A stretch of 64,000 bases of DNA from Plasmodium brasilianum (Eukaryota; Apicomplexa; Aconoidasida; Haemosporida; Plasmodiidae): the NCBI RefSeq assembly GCF_023973825.1, contig NC_090122.1:558001-622000 (forward strand), given 5' to 3'. The position numbers and the translations under genes are program-made. Numbering within the stretch: position 1 is the stretch's first letter; every line of letters begins with the position of its first letter. Under the pieces are notes generated by a model. That model saw nothing but the letters and a program-made list of their open reading frames with translations, was not told where the DNA came from and did no database searches. Of this stretch, positions 13,240 to 26,815 are shown piece after piece.

Positions 13240-16200
13240 TTTTTTTTTTTTTTTTTTTTTTTTTTTCAGAAACGTGTGGTAAAACAAGGCGCAAAGGTTT
13301 TATTGCTTCGATTGTGCATGTGTATATAACTTGTATGTATGTGTGTATATTATTTGTATATATATGTATATATATGGGCATTCGTATTTAACAACGTGGT
13401 AATATTTTTTTACAGAAAAATCTATTATGTGATCTTGTACATATTCAATGAAAACACTCTAAATAGTAACATCCATATTTGTGTATTCATCCACGTTTAA
13501 CTTGTATTTACCTATATATTTGTATTTTTTTTTTTTTTTTTAAAAGAAAATAAAAAATGTGTACATACCATACACGAGGTAAGGTTAAAAGGGTATTTTT
13601 TATATCATCAAGCTAGTCTATATTTTAATATAAGAAGAAGTCAATCCGCTGTTGAATTATTTTGCTAAAAAGGCAGTAGCGTACTTACGAACACATATAA
13701 GCACACATATGTATATATGATTATACATACATGTACTCATATTTTTCAATTCGAATTGTGCGGAAAAATGGAGGGACTTTGAAAAAGACAGTAATATTTA
13801 AAACATTAAACCATCACAGCAAATTGAAAAAAAGGCATTTTTTCTTTAATCTTGTTTTATATAAATGAAATATGTTGAACTCTTTTTTTTTTCTTAACTA
13901 ATTGAAAACCTTAATACAAAAGAGAAATAACCAAAAATATATATTAAGATGGAAGAAGTTTTTGAGTAGAATGCTTTTTTATAGACTTGAGGAATATCTT
14001 GAAAAATCTGTTCTTTTTCATTTTATTCTCAATATACTAATTGTAGGTGTATCTTTTTCTTTTTTTTTTTTTTTTTTTTTTTTTTATAGCTACAAAAATA
14101 AACACCAATTGTACTACCACAGACTATAGTTAATCTTTTGTCTTTTAAAAAATTCTGTTCTAATATTTCCTTTCATATTTTTTTTTTCTTTATAATAAAG
14201 ATATCAACACATTTTTTGAGATGTGCATTTAACAGCAACTTAATGGACGGAAACATAACTATAACCTTATATGCAAATATATGTAAATATATACAAATAT
14301 ATACGAGAATGGATAAGTATATATATATACATGCAAATGTACGTATGAACATACGGACACTGGTTCTTACGTCATTCTGTTAAGGAATATACTTAAGATA
14401 AATGTTTCCCCTTAAATTTCAAAAAGAAAAATATGATCATATTACATAAGAATTGCCTTAACTACATTTAATGTCAAATGTACCTTACGCTATTTTTATT
14501 AGAGCAAAAAAATAAAACAAAAAATAAATTGAGAAAAGATGCAAAAAATAAGTCCAGTAATGGAAGAAAAAATAAAATGAGAAATGAAAAAAAAAATTTT
14601 TTTAAATATATTAATTAAGGCAATTATAAATGGCAAGAAGTAGGTATATTAAAGTAACAAAATAGGGAAATAATTTTATGTCTATCTTTTGGCTTTTTTT
14701 TATTTATTTTTTTTATGTAACTCATATTTTATAACGATTAATTGTAAAAACTGCATTGAGAACTAATTAACTCGTCAAAGGGATAACGTTTGTAAATATC
14801 TACGTACGTATTTAAGTATGTATATATATACACATGCACGTGCGTACCCATACATACACATACTTTTAACCTTTTGACGGTCGGCATTGTTACACATTTC
14901 AGAAGATTTATGAGTGCATGTTTATATTCTTTCTTATGCTTTTAATATTTATCAAAAGGCTGAAAAACAATTTGTTCTGCGCTTTTTTTTCTTTTTCTTT
15001 ATTTTATCTTTTCTTCCACACTCCCCTTATCAAGTATGTAAGTTGGTAAGAGTTATACAGTCAAACATTAAAAAAAAATAAAAAAAATAAAAAATAAAAT
15101 AAAATGTAAAACTTGCTACATTAGTTTATATGTATATATATATACATATATACACGTTTTTGCTTGCTTTGTTGATTTGTGTTTGATCTTTAACTGCCCC
15201 CAATTTCCAATTGTTTATGTTTAAATAAGAAAAAAATGAGTTGATACATATTCATAAGTTTGCACCACAAATATTTGAGCAATAAAAAGTTCAAACTTAA
15301 GGAATACAAATAATATTGTAGAAATAGATAAGTCTGTAAGATGTTCGTTCATATGAATTTAATAACACATAAAGTGTAACATATAACACAAAATACATGT
15401 GCCATATAACTTTTCTTTTTTTTTTTTTTTTTTTAAAAAGAGTAATACCTGAATAATATGTTAATAATACGCGAGTAATATGTTACTGCATTTAAAAGAA
15501 TTCTTGTGAAAAGTTCTAAAAAATAAAAAAGATTAAAATGTGAAAATCATAAAGTTGTGTGTAAAAATATTTTTACTTAGCGTATGTGTGCGAGTCTTTT
15601 TACAACCATTCAATTTTATATATAATTAAATAATACATATGAAAATAAAAAAAAAAAAAAAAATATGTTTCTGTGAAAGCAATGTGCATAATATATAAGT
15701 TATGCGTAAATGTATTTATATATTTGATATCTATGTAATTGCGCGCGTGTACATTGTATGCATATGTGTATCTGTACATATATTTATGCGCATATATATA
15801 TATATTATATATATGTGATGTTTGTGAGAAAAAATTTGTTTTTCACTTTATCAGGGAAAACGTTTTCTTCTTATAATTTTTTTTTTTTTTTTCTTGTGTG
15901 TGTGTGTATTTTGTCTACATATATATATATATATATATAAATATATGTACACATAAATTGTTTGTATCTATTTATATATGTTTGTATGATTACCCCTAAC
16001 TTCACTGATAACTATTTTAATGTTTCTGTTAAGTGTTTGTCTGTTCAATCTTTAGTATGTTTTCACCTTTCCAGCTTGTTTGTTTTTTTTTGGTATTTTG
16101 TTTTACCTTTTCATTTTATCTCATAATTTGATGATACTTAAAGTGCGTGTTACATAGTACATGGATATATACACACTTGCATGTACATATATACGCCGGA

Positions 16201-17114
16201 GCATGTATGTTTACACATGTGAATTCATATAAAAATGTACCCCTATACATATACACTTGTGTGTTTCTAATTTTATGAACAATATCTATGTGAATAATAT
16301 CTCTATGAACAATGTGTCTATGAACAATGTGTCTATGAACAATGTGCCTATGAACAATGTGCCTATGAACAATGTTCCTATAAACTTGTTGTAGGTTCCA
16401 TATATTATGAATTCAATTTTTTTGGCAATGTTTGTTTTCTACCATAATTTAAAGTGTTAAACGTTGAACATTTTTAATCGTTTGTTAATATACTTATAAA
16501 AATGTGTAATGGTAATTAAACCAGAATTGTATGTATATATATAAGTACGTATGAGTGTGTATATGTACGTATGTGTGTATATAAGTATGTTTATGCTTGT
16601 ATATGTACGTATATGTGTGTATAAGTACGTTTATACGTGTATATGTATGTATATGTGTGTATAGTTACGTTTATGAGTGTATATGTACGTATATGTATGT
16701 ATATATATTTATATATATATATATATGCGTATATTCTAACATATCGTATAATTATATATGTAACTTTGACCTAAACATAAGGCGTTGGAGAAATTTGCTC
16801 TCTGTCAATTTGAAAATATCATATTCTGCAAATTTTTAAAAATGTGCAATATTCTTCCTTTTCGTTTTATTAATTTACGTTAGCTTTGACATGTTTCGCT
16901 TAGTTTTGATGATTCTGCTATGTTTTTTTGCTAACATGTACATATATGTATATATGTGCATACATTTTTGTGTACATAAGTATATATACATATGTGCATA
17001 CATAACTGTGTGTACTCCCTTTACAAACTAACACATTCCAATGAATTTGTCTTTTAATACACAATTAATTAATTTATTATAAGCAAAAATAACAAAAAAC
17101 TAAGAAAAAATAAG

Positions 17115-17172
<58 letters not shown>

Positions 17173-17222
17173 GACAAATATAGTGATATAGAATAGGCAG
17201 AAAAAAAGTAAAATAAGTAATT
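13240..17222. promoter_or_regulatory. Head-to-head intergenic region (likely shared promoters)
   Basis: This 4-kb spacer separates the divergent minus-strand secreted gene and the plus-strand SET7 gene, so both promoters should lie here. It is dominated by poly-A/T and 'tatata/tacata' microsatellites. The stretch 13920-14130 has a more coding-like look and is discussed as a possible small gene. Positions 16268-16380 carry a 15-bp tandem array, 16530-16700 an array around 'atgtacgtatatgtgtgtat', and 17115-17170 a pure A run of about 56 bases that ends about 50 bases before the SET7 start. No core promoter motif can be named with confidence. Confidence 0.55.
16268..16380. repeat. 15-bp tandem repeat
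   Basis: About seven copies of a unit close to 'tatgaacaatgtgtc' occur head to tail, with single-base variants (gtgtc, gtgcc, gttcc) arranged in adjacent pairs. Because the unit is a multiple of three, a frame through it stays open, but no start or flanking coding signal supports a gene. Confidence 0.75.
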
Positions 17223-17397
17223 ATGGAAACTATATTTAGAAAACTTAGGAGATCTAGTAGAAAAAAAAAAAAATTAGTAGAAGTAGATACAATTGATGAA
17301 AGAGACTGGGCTCATGCAAAAACGTTAGATTTAGAAGGTAATTGTATTTGTGCTCATACACATGCATGTTTGCACACGCGCATACGTATATAAAATT

Positions 17398-17431
<34 letters not shown>

Positions 17432-19145
17432 CATATGCATATATTTAGGACATACATACAAGCACGCTCTTATTTTTCTGTATTTCCTTTTTATACCGTG
17501 GACATGCAAATATGCTCGTTGAACCTGATATCGTATAACTCAATTTCTTGTTTTATAAATCTGTGTACATTTTTTTTTTTTTAAATAATAAAAAGAGTAA
17601 CAACAACTTTTGCGTAATTCTGTTGTGACACAAGTGTATGTGCATAGCATAATGACCCATTCCTCTCCGCTGTAGACAGTTATTTCATATTTTTAATCCT
17701 TTCTCTGCATTTTTATATGTATATATGTATGCAGATATACTTATGCGAATGTATATGCGTATACGTATATATATATGTATATACACACATGTAAACCTAT
17801 TCTTTCTTTCCCCTTTTAGAGGACACGTCCGAACAGAACTACGGCAAAACATATAAAAATAAAATAAAAAAAAATGAAAATAAAAATGAAAAACGAGAAA
17901 ACAGTTTAGAAGATTATTATGTAATGAATAACGAATTAGGAAGCGAACAAAATCGAAAAAAAGAAAAATTTTATTTAAATTCCTTTTCGCGGATGAATGA
18001 AGATTTAACTACTGTTAGCACAGATTTTACTAATGAATATTATATTAAAAAGAAAAGAACTGAACATAACAAATATATGAACGATCATGAAAAAAAAAAA
18101 CTTACATATCTACGTGGTGACTTTGGAAAATACCAAAGTGAAACGAAAGAATATTTGGAACCTTATGAGCAACTAGATTTGTACCGTGAAGCAGATATTG
18201 AACAGTTAAAGGGGAGAGCACTGCATGGGACATACGAAGAGGACGAAGCGGAGGATGTATTATCAGACGAAGCAGTGGACGAAGTGGAGGATGGAGTAGC
18301 AGACGAAGCAGCGGACGAAGCAGACGAGTACGAATACGAATATATGGATGATCAAGCGAGAGACGATGAAAAGGAGAGTGTATATACGTACGAAGACCAA
18401 ACCAAAGATAATAAGTACAGTAAAAAAGATGAAGAAAAAAGCAATACACAGAGTGAACACAGTAAAGAAAGTATATTAACTGATAAGAGTGAAACTCATT
18501 TAGCAAATGAGTCTGAGGAAAACGAGGTATATTTTGAAGAAAAATTAGACATCTACAGTACAGAAGAAATAGATAATGAAGTAGAAGTAGCATATGTTAA
18601 AGGGAAAGGTAGATGTATGTTTACAAGAAAGAATTTAGAACCTGGTTCTATCATATTTATAGAAAAACCCTTATTCATTATAACACCAAGTTTAAATGAA
18701 AAATTGTGGGATTATTTAAATAAATTAAATAATGAAGAGAATTTTGAATTACCACTTAAATGGCATTTTGCTGCTTTGTGTACAATTACTCTACTTAATG
18801 ATATTGATTTTAAGGCATGTATTGATAAGTGGATTCCAGAACCTGACAAAGGAGCAGATAAAGATGTATTCAATGTTTTAGATAAAGTTTGTGAGAAAAA
18901 AATAACTAAAAATGGGTATAAATATTACTATTATAAAAACAAATTAATAGAACCCGATATTTACGATAGAATCATACAAGTCTGGCACTACAATGCCTTC
19001 GGTCACCACACGGACAACGAGGGATTGGTCCTGTACAACCGTAAAGCAGAAAAAGAAAGAGAAAGAGCAAAGAAAAACAAGAACAAGGATAAAAAGAGAA
19101 AAAGCAAAAATGATTAAGCATACTAAACACATTAAAACGTAAAAA

Positions 19146-19176
<31 letters not shown>

Positions 19177-20447
19177 GAATTATAAAATAGCATGAAAAAT
19201 ATGCGCAAAATGATATTATTTGCTGCGTTCATTTTTTTTAAAGGCATTTCGATGCTCGCCCATAGCTGCAATTCAACTGCTTGTTGGCATTACGGGGAAA
19301 ATGATAGCTTCGTTTTACGGGCAAGGGTCAAGTTAAATGTCGGGGACGAACTTACAATATCGTATCTTGGGGACGATGATTTGTATAAATCCTCCAACAG
19401 TAAAAAAAAAAAAAAAGACAAGAGAACAAGAGAACATGAGAACAAAAGTGTTTAGGGTCTCCCCCCACGAAAACGCTTTCTTTTACAAGTGCATACCACA
19501 TGTGTAAGAGTTTGTACATGTGCATGCATGTGTATATGCATATGTAGGCATACGAATGTGTATATGCTCTAATGTATGTGTGTGTTTATTTATAATTGCC
19601 AAAATTTATACTTAATATGTTTACTCATCCCGTCCTTTATATGCAGTCAGGAGAGAAAAGCTCACGAATTGGCTGTTTGTCTGCATGTGCAGTAGGTGTA
19701 CAAATCCAGTTGACAACTCCAGGGGATTTAAGTGCTCAACTTGTGGAATAGGTAAAAGAAAAAGGGATACCACTAGTTCGAGTGTTGCATGTATTGTTAA
19801 GGAGTGCTTGGTGTTACAAGACATGCACTCACTCAACACATACACACGTACACCGCTATACATCCTAATACACACACATTTTTAACATTGCGCAGGGACT
19901 TTTTTCATAAAGAGCGAGTACCATGATGAAATACCTATAATAACCAAGTGTAACATTTGTCTATCAGAAATATCAGAGAGTACAGCATACGAATACATTG
20001 AATATGAAAATAGCTACATAGAGAGGTTACAACAAACAGACAAAAGTGACTTGACAGATGCCTTAGCTGTCTATGTACAGGCAGAAAAAATATTTACTCA
20101 ACACTGGATTATGTATCAGTTATATACAATACTTTTTGAAGGATATAGAGATGCTTGTCAATGGAATAAAGCTATATATTACCAAATGCTAAGAATTAGA
20201 TATGCTGTTGATGTAATACCTAGAGCCAATTATGTATTGGCTTGGTTATATGAAGAATTAGGAGAAATTCATGCAAATTCTATCAATGCTGATATTTTAT
20301 TAACAGAAAATGATTTTACAATTTCCTATGAAGACAAGTAATAAAAAAAAATTTTTTTTTTTTTTTTTGGTTTTAATATGTATACATATATATATATCTA
20401 CACTTTACTTTTTACACTATATAGTACACATATACAGTACCATATAT

Positions 20448-20491
<44 letters not shown>

Positions 20492-21074
20492 TTTTATTTC
20501 TGCCTCCCTACTAAAAAAAATAAAATATTCATATACTCAATCAAGTGACAAAATGTGAATAAACATTTGTTATATATACGTTTTGAAAAGTTAGATGAAA
20601 AATGAACTTGGGAATTTTATTTGTACACTTATTCTTACCATTTTTTAGGAAAAGAATTTGTTCACATTTTTTGAAGTCCATACATTTACTGGAAATATTA
20701 TGTGGGTATTCCCATGACTACTTAAAGGACTCCTTGGTAAGTAACAAAGAGTAAATGTAGTGCACACCACGTCCATCCATCTACCTGTCTGCGTAGCTAT
20801 ATATATGTGCATATCGATACGTATACGCAATGTATAACATGTATATATATATGTAAATGTTCATCGACGTACACGCGCAAACACACGGACATATATGTTG
20901 ACGCTTATACACACATATATATGCGCACACTATGAAAGGAAGACTACATGGTCACAATACTATTAACACACTCAACATGTGAGTATACATACACATGCAC
21001 ACTTCTTCCTTCAGAACAAATACTACAGGATTGATAGCTTGACCACTACAGATGCCCCACAGATAGAGGAGTGA
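17223..21074 (+). CDS. SET7: SET-domain protein lysine methyltransferase
   Basis: Seven exons join in phase: 17223-17337, 17820-19040, 19244-19399, 19647-19751, 19896-20337, 20649-20736, 21015-21074; 728 residues. The order is a basic N-terminus with a Lys run, a variable charged region with an Asp/Glu-rich block (18235-18400), then a split SET domain. 'GKGRCMFTRKNLEPGSIIF' is the start of SET, 'LAHSCNSTACW' corresponds to the NHS(C)xxN cofactor motif, and 'GDELTISYLGDDD' is the catalytic ELxxxY-type motif. It is followed by a Cys-rich post-SET region (C-x2-C ... C-x2-C ... C-x2-C) and a helical C-terminus. The family methylates lysines; P. falciparum SET7 is reported as a histone H3 methyltransferase in the syntenic position next to the falcipains. 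The long exon runs into an in-frame tail if unspliced at 19041 and an intron splits the SET core, so simple open-frame calls fragment this gene. Confidence 0.88.
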
Positions 21075-22178
21075 ACAAAAATAAAATATACATATAAATA
21101 TACATATATGTATATATATGCTTATGTTAAGGGACATATTTCATTTCTGTCGGTATCGTAGTACTTTTCTCTCCACTTATGTATAATGTGAAAAGCCCAA
21201 ACGCAAATATTAAATTATTGTCTTATTGTCCGAAAGCTCACATTTTTTATTCCCAAAATTTGTCAATTCTACAGAAGTAAAAAAAAAAAAAAATTACAAT
21301 GCTTCATCCACACAATGTACTTATAGCAAAAAAAAGAAAAAAAAAATAAAAAAAAGTAAAAAAAAATAAAACCATATTTGTTAATAAAAAATTATATCAT
21401 CATTCTAGTATTTTAATTTTAAATATTTTAAAATTGTTTCTACGATTTTATAAATACATCCTACTTTTTATAGTTTTATTTGTGTTTTATTTGTATTTAT
21501 TTTTTTTTTTTTTTTTTTTTTTTTTTTCATTTCATTCTGACTATATTTGTTTACAACATTTAAAATAAGAATATTATTATTAATAACAGGGAATTACTAA
21601 ATAGTAGTAACAAAAGGAAAAAAGAAGGAAAAAAAAAAAAGAACAAAGGACGGTAAAAAATGATGAAAAAAGGTATGGCAAAAAAGACTAAGAAAATATG
21701 AGAAAAAAATCAGAAAAAGCTTAGTAAAAATAATCAAAAAAAACTTGGTCAAAATAATAAAAAAAGGCACGTACAAAAAATCAAATAAAGTATGGCAAAA
21801 CGAGCAAACGAATGAGCAAAAAAAATTCGCAAAAAAATAAAAATGAACTGGAATCAGTAAAAACGCATAAAAGTGATCAAAAAAACGCTAAACAAAACGA
21901 CAAAAGGATGCTAAAAAAAAAAAATAAATAAATAAAAATATGTGAACAAATTCGCAAAACGGAGAAAAACGGTAAAAAAAAGAAATTACTCAAAGATGTA
22001 TTTATTTAAAAGTTTTCTTACCCTTACGTATGTACAGTACAACCACCTTTTCACTTTTTCTACAATAATAAAAGGGGGAGGGGATTGGGACCTTTATTAT
22101 TATATAGTGCTTCTAAATTCAACTTATATATGAAATGGAGAACGTGTGCTTAATTTTATCTTAACGCACACAAGGCGC

Positions 22179-22231
<53 letters not shown>

Positions 22232-22246
22232 GCTCACTCTTGTCTC
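21075..22246. other. Convergent intergenic region, A-rich degenerate repeats
   Basis: This is the tail-to-tail spacer between SET7 (+) and the first protease (-). From about 21600 to 21990 the plus strand is a purine-rich series of loosely repeated 'caaaaaaa/aaaaatgg' units with scattered CG. A T run of 28 lies near 21500, and a (TA)n tract of about 45 bases ends near 22208, just past the protease stop. No gene is supported. Confidence 0.6.
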
Positions 22247-23758
22247 CTACTCAACTAAAGGAATATACGCTTCATCTAACGAGCAAGTTTTTTTGAGTCC
22301 AAACTCGTCTGTTTTAATTCTCATATATCCGTTTTCTCCCCAGTATTTTCCCCACGAGTTTTTAATAATATAGTAATAATGTTTATCATTCTTTTTGGTA
22401 ACTGAATTGTACTTTTCTTCCACACCATAACCAACAATCGATACAGCATGGTTTAGTTCTCCCGCGCATTCTCCATCAAATATACCTTCGTCATAATATA
22501 TAAAATCTTCACTGGCTGCTACAGATATAGTAATAGGTCCTACAAACTGAATAGCCTCTTTATATTTATCTTCAGGTACTTCTACATAACTATTAATGGT
22601 ATATTTCTTTTGACATGAATCTACTTGACACATTTCCGGCATATTAGCAACATAGGGATATTCATCTTCTGTACATAATCCTCCTATATCTATTATATCC
22701 TCAAAAGCTAAGGAGGTGAATCCACCATCACATCCAAAATTATGTAATGAACAATCAACTAATTCTTGCTCACTAACAAAAATCATCTCATTTTTCCTGA
22801 TGGCATACTGAGATTCTATAACACCTACAACACTAAAAGCCCAACATGAACCACAATTTCCTTGATCCTTAACAGGGGTAACACCTTTATGTAACCTCCA
22901 GTCATAACGTACATAGTCCAACACAGCATCTTTTGGCTTATATTTGTTCAGTACATCTTCGTAATTACTTAAGTGTGCTCGTTTATACCCATTACTATTA
23001 TTACTATCACTTGCATCGAACTTTTTTAAAGTTAACAATTTATTTTTCACTTCTTCAAAAGTTAAATCTGCAAATCTGTTAATTTTTTTTTTATATAAAT
23101 TATTCGATTTGTTATGTAAATTTATTTTCTTAAAATTTTCCGAAAAAATAAGAAATTTCTCTTGCATCTCATCCACATTTTTATATTTTCTATGATGCTC
23201 TTTTATAAACGTATAAAAAGCGCTCGCTGTTTCTAAATTATTCATTAAAAATTTTGTATCAAAAAAATTTACTATACTTTGTTTGTTTACTACTTTTAAA
23301 TTTCCAAACCTTTTCTTATAACTACTTGAATTATCATTGTTATTTTCATTATAATTATTACTACTACTACTATTACTGTTGCTACTATCCAATGCAATTA
23401 TCATGTTAGTCTTCTCATTACCCTTTTCTAAGTTTTCCTCATTTTTGTCATATGCCGATATTAGTTCCTCAATTTTTGATACAATTAATTTCTTCCCACT
23501 TTTGCTCTTTAATAAAGAATTAATTACAAAGTCATCATTCACAATTTCCGTAGATGAATTATTAAAAATTTCGCTATTTGGTCCTAATTTGCTGATATAT
23601 ATTACGGAACAAGCAAATATGCATATTGCTGATATGGAAAAGATGATCAGTAAATTCTTTTTCTTTTTAGAACTGCTGCTCTCCTCTGTTTTTTCCACAA
23701 AAAGTTCTTTTTCGGGTTTAACGTATTTGTCATTAGAATACTCCACGTGATACTCCAT
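22247..23758 (-). CDS. Falcipain/vivapain-family cysteine protease, copy 1
   Basis: Single exon, 503 residues, a complete papain-family (C1A) zymogen of the haemoglobinase type. A cytosolic tail is followed by a KKKK motif and a membrane anchor at about 35-56. A long Asn/Ser-rich pro-segment comes next, then an ERFNIN-like helix (about 197-216) and 'NRFADLT'. The mature enzyme begins near 285. The catalytic set is Gln299, Cys305, His437 and Asn467 ('[12 protein letters not shown]', 'ELNHAV', 'IIKNSWG'). The GCDGG loop is at 342-346. The insertion between His and Asn (about 447-460) matches the haemoglobin-binding arm typical of falcipains. Family role: haemoglobin breakdown in the food vacuole. 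Compared with falcipain-2, the S2-floor acid is Glu495 and the C-terminal strand looks one residue shorter. It is the SET7-proximal copy of three. Which falcipain or vivapain it corresponds to one-to-one cannot be settled by eye. Confidence 0.95.
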   Translation of the reverse strand: MEYHVEYSNDKYVKPEKELFVEKTEESSSSKKKKNLLIIFSISAICIFACSVIYISKLGPNSEIFNNSSTEIVNDDFVINSLLKSKSGKKLIVSKIEELISAYDKNEENLEKGNEKTNMIIALDSSNSNSSSSNNYNENNNDNSSSYKKRFGNLKVVNKQSIVNFFDTKFLMNNLETASAFYTFIKEHHRKYKNVDEMQEKFLIFSENFKKINLHNKSNNLYKKKINRFADLTFEEVKNKLLTLKKFDASDSNNSNGYKRAHLSNYEDVLNKYKPKDAVLDYVRYDWRLHKGVTPVKDQGNCGSCWAFSVVGVIESQYAIRKNEMIFVSEQELVDCSLHNFGCDGGFTSLAFEDIIDIGGLCTEDEYPYVANMPEMCQVDSCQKKYTINSYVEVPEDKYKEAIQFVGPITISVAASEDFIYYDEGIFDGECAGELNHAVSIVGYGVEEKYNSVTKKNDKHYYYIIKNSWGKYWGENGYMRIKTDEFGLKKTCSLDEAYIPLVE

Positions 23759-26700
23759 TGTCCAGATATAACGAAATAGAACAGTGTATGTTTTATTTGC
23801 GCTTTATTTGTGTTTAATAGAAGCGATCCTTATGTTTTATCCGCGTTTTATTTTCTTATTATGTATGTTGTATATACGTCATATATATATATGTTTTACA
23901 TATGTTTACATATGCTCTATATTTATGTTTATCATATAGAAAAAAAAAAAAGCGCAGATCAAAATAATTCGCATGAGAATCTTCTATTCACTGCAAGTTT
24001 ATTACAAAGACATTAAAAGTATGCCCCAACTACAATAAAAAATTTTATTTTTTATTTTATTCATACACTAAAAAATTAAAAAAAGAAAAGAAAAACATGA
24101 AAAATGTGAAAAATGTAAAATATAGGAAAAATTTTAAACTTGGAAAAATTTAAAACATAGCAAAAATTTAAAATACAGCAAAAATATAACAAATATGAAA
24201 AAAATAACAAACAGAAAAAATAAAATGAATTGGAAATATGGAAGAAATTGGAAAAATGAGAAAAAAAAAACAAACAAACAAAAATATTTATTCTGTTAAA
24301 AATTTCACTTAAAACAAAAATGTAATATATATAAAAAAAAAAAGATGCAAAAAAACTGGCATATTTTATGTATAAACCCAAAGTGCATTCTAACTCCATA
24401 AAAATTTTGCATGAAAAAATAATTAAAAGAATTTGTATGTGGAAATATTCTAAAAAAAAGAAAAAATAAAATAACAATAAAAAATTTCTTTTTTTATTAA
24501 CAAATTTTTTTATTATTGTGTTTTAATTTTTTTATTCTATGTTATATTCATATTTTGATTTCGTTGTAATGCATATTTTATTTATCATATTATTACTATT
24601 TTTTTTACTATTATTGTATATTATTTACTATTGTTGTAAATTATATACTATTATTTTATATATTATATACTGTTACTGTATATTATTTACTGTTATTACT
24701 ATTTTATTTTTTCCTTGTTATTATTATTTAGAAAATACGTTATTACAAAATTGCCATCGGCATAGTAACTGTATCGATATTAATATTTTTTAAGTCTATT
24801 ATCAAGCAAAATTTGGGAAAGTATGTATGTTATGAATATGGTGCAGTAAAGTAAATAGAAATTGCAATCAGAACTAAACTTAAAAAAAACCACAAAGTTG
24901 TACATATATATATGTCATATATATGTATATTTATACATATGTGTGTACGTACGTGCATACGTTTACATACGTACGAATGCATACATATATATATATATAT
25001 ATTATATATATTATATATATATATAATATTACGTAAATACGTTGTGTGCTTTTTAAACAATTAAGTATAAGACAAAATGTCCACTTAAAATAGTTTATTA
25101 AGAAGTACTGTTGTTTTATGGCTATATATTACAAGTAACGTATATTTGAAGAGTGGTTTTTTTATATCTGGAAATTATATAATGTTGATAAGGGGAAATA
25201 TGTAAATCTATTTGTGCGCACGGGAAAATAGTTTCCTTAAAGTTAATTTTTTTTTTTTTTCATTTTTTAGTAAAATTAATATTGCAACAATGCAATAATG
25301 TAATAATGCAATAATTCAATAATTAGTTATGTAATACGTGATTTAGTAAAGATTATAATAAATACATTAATATTTACAGACGCGTATGTTGTAAAATTTT
25401 TCCATTATGACAAAAAAAATGAAAAAAAAAAAAAATTTACATTTATAGTTAATGTTTTAACGAAGTTCTCCGCGCAAAACACAATTATGTAAAAATAGGA
25501 AAAGTCTGCAATTTGGAAAAATACGAAAATTAATTTAATTTGTATAAAACTTCAAAAGAAAGACATATTACTGGAAAAAAAAATAAATAGCAACAAATGA
25601 GCGCGACATGGCATCGAAATAGCATCGAATTAGCATCGAATTAGCAACAGATTAGCTAAAACATAATCATAAAAATAAAGAAAATACAATTCCGATGTAA
25701 CAGAGATACATAAATGCATTAAAGTTTACCTAAAACACCTTTAATGTAATTCCAGTTTTACAACTCATTACAGTCAATGCTATTTGAAAAAGTACAATTT
25801 ACGCAATTATATTTATGCGTATTTTAGTTGTCTTAAATAACTATATTTTTACGTCGAACACATTCTTGTTACTACTGCTGCTAAAATTTTATATTTCACT
25901 CTACTTATCCCAGCTATTCCAAAGCAGTAAACATATTAGGAAAAACTGCTTTTATAATTCTAATAATATAATAATATAAAATATGTAGAACTGAATTAAC
26001 AAATGGGAAAGTTCTTAGAATGAGTGTAAAAAATTTAATGTAAAATGTTGGATGCAAAATATGGAATTCAAAATGTAGAATTCAAAATACGAATGGCCTT
26101 AAAATAGAAGTAGCTCAATAATCATAGATACTTGAGAGTAGAATAAAAATTAAATCTGCATTTGACAGATGTTTAGGGTGTTATATATCCCTCCCTATTT
26201 TATTAAACTTTTAATTTAACATGTTTTATCTTAATTTATCACAATTTATTTTTTAACATGTTTTATTGTATATATTGTATTTAATTACAACTTCTTTTTT
26301 TTTTTTTATGACCACTTAACGCAAAGTAATAAATTCTGAACGGTTCATGTTTTATCAGAAAAGGCCTATTTTTAACATTTGCTTCTTCCCCTTTTTTGTT
26401 TGTGTGTGTCACTAAGCATAATACAGGAATAGGTTTAAAATCTTTAATGCAGCTTTTTTATTTTACTTAAAAATTTTTTTTTTTTTTAGCTAGTTTGTTC
26501 ATAAAGTTCAAAAAAAAAAAAAGAAAAAAATTGCTAATCAAATTATATAGTAATAAAAAAAAATAAAATTAAAAAAAAATAAAATTATAAAAAAAAAGTT
26601 CATATAAATCATGTTCATCAAAATATATTTACAAATTCTTAATGCATGTGTATACGGAAATCAGTAATACGGCGGTATTAATGTATGTTATTTAAAAATT

Positions 26701-26815
26701 AAATAGTTCAATATAATGTTTATTAACCATACACACGCGTGGGACTTAAAAAAAAATAAAAAATACAATAAATACATATACATTTTCATATGTGTGTACC
26801 CTCTGTATTATGGCC
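23759..26815. promoter_or_regulatory. Intergenic region between protease copies 1 and 2
   Basis: Promoter side of copy 1 and 3' side of copy 2. It holds only AT-rich sequence: A-rich 'gaaaaatg' series at 24070-24480, (TA)n at 24985-25030, an 11-bp motif 'gcatcgaattagcatcgaatta' type repeat at about 25612-25655, and T/A runs near 25250, 25420, 26300, 26475 and 26510. No pseudogene relic of a fourth protease was noticed. Confidence 0.55.

Noticed and set aside
19192..19455. A separate small gene with the 'AHSCNSTACW' motif
   Set aside because: It is exon 3 of SET7; phases on both sides fit and the motif belongs to the SET core.
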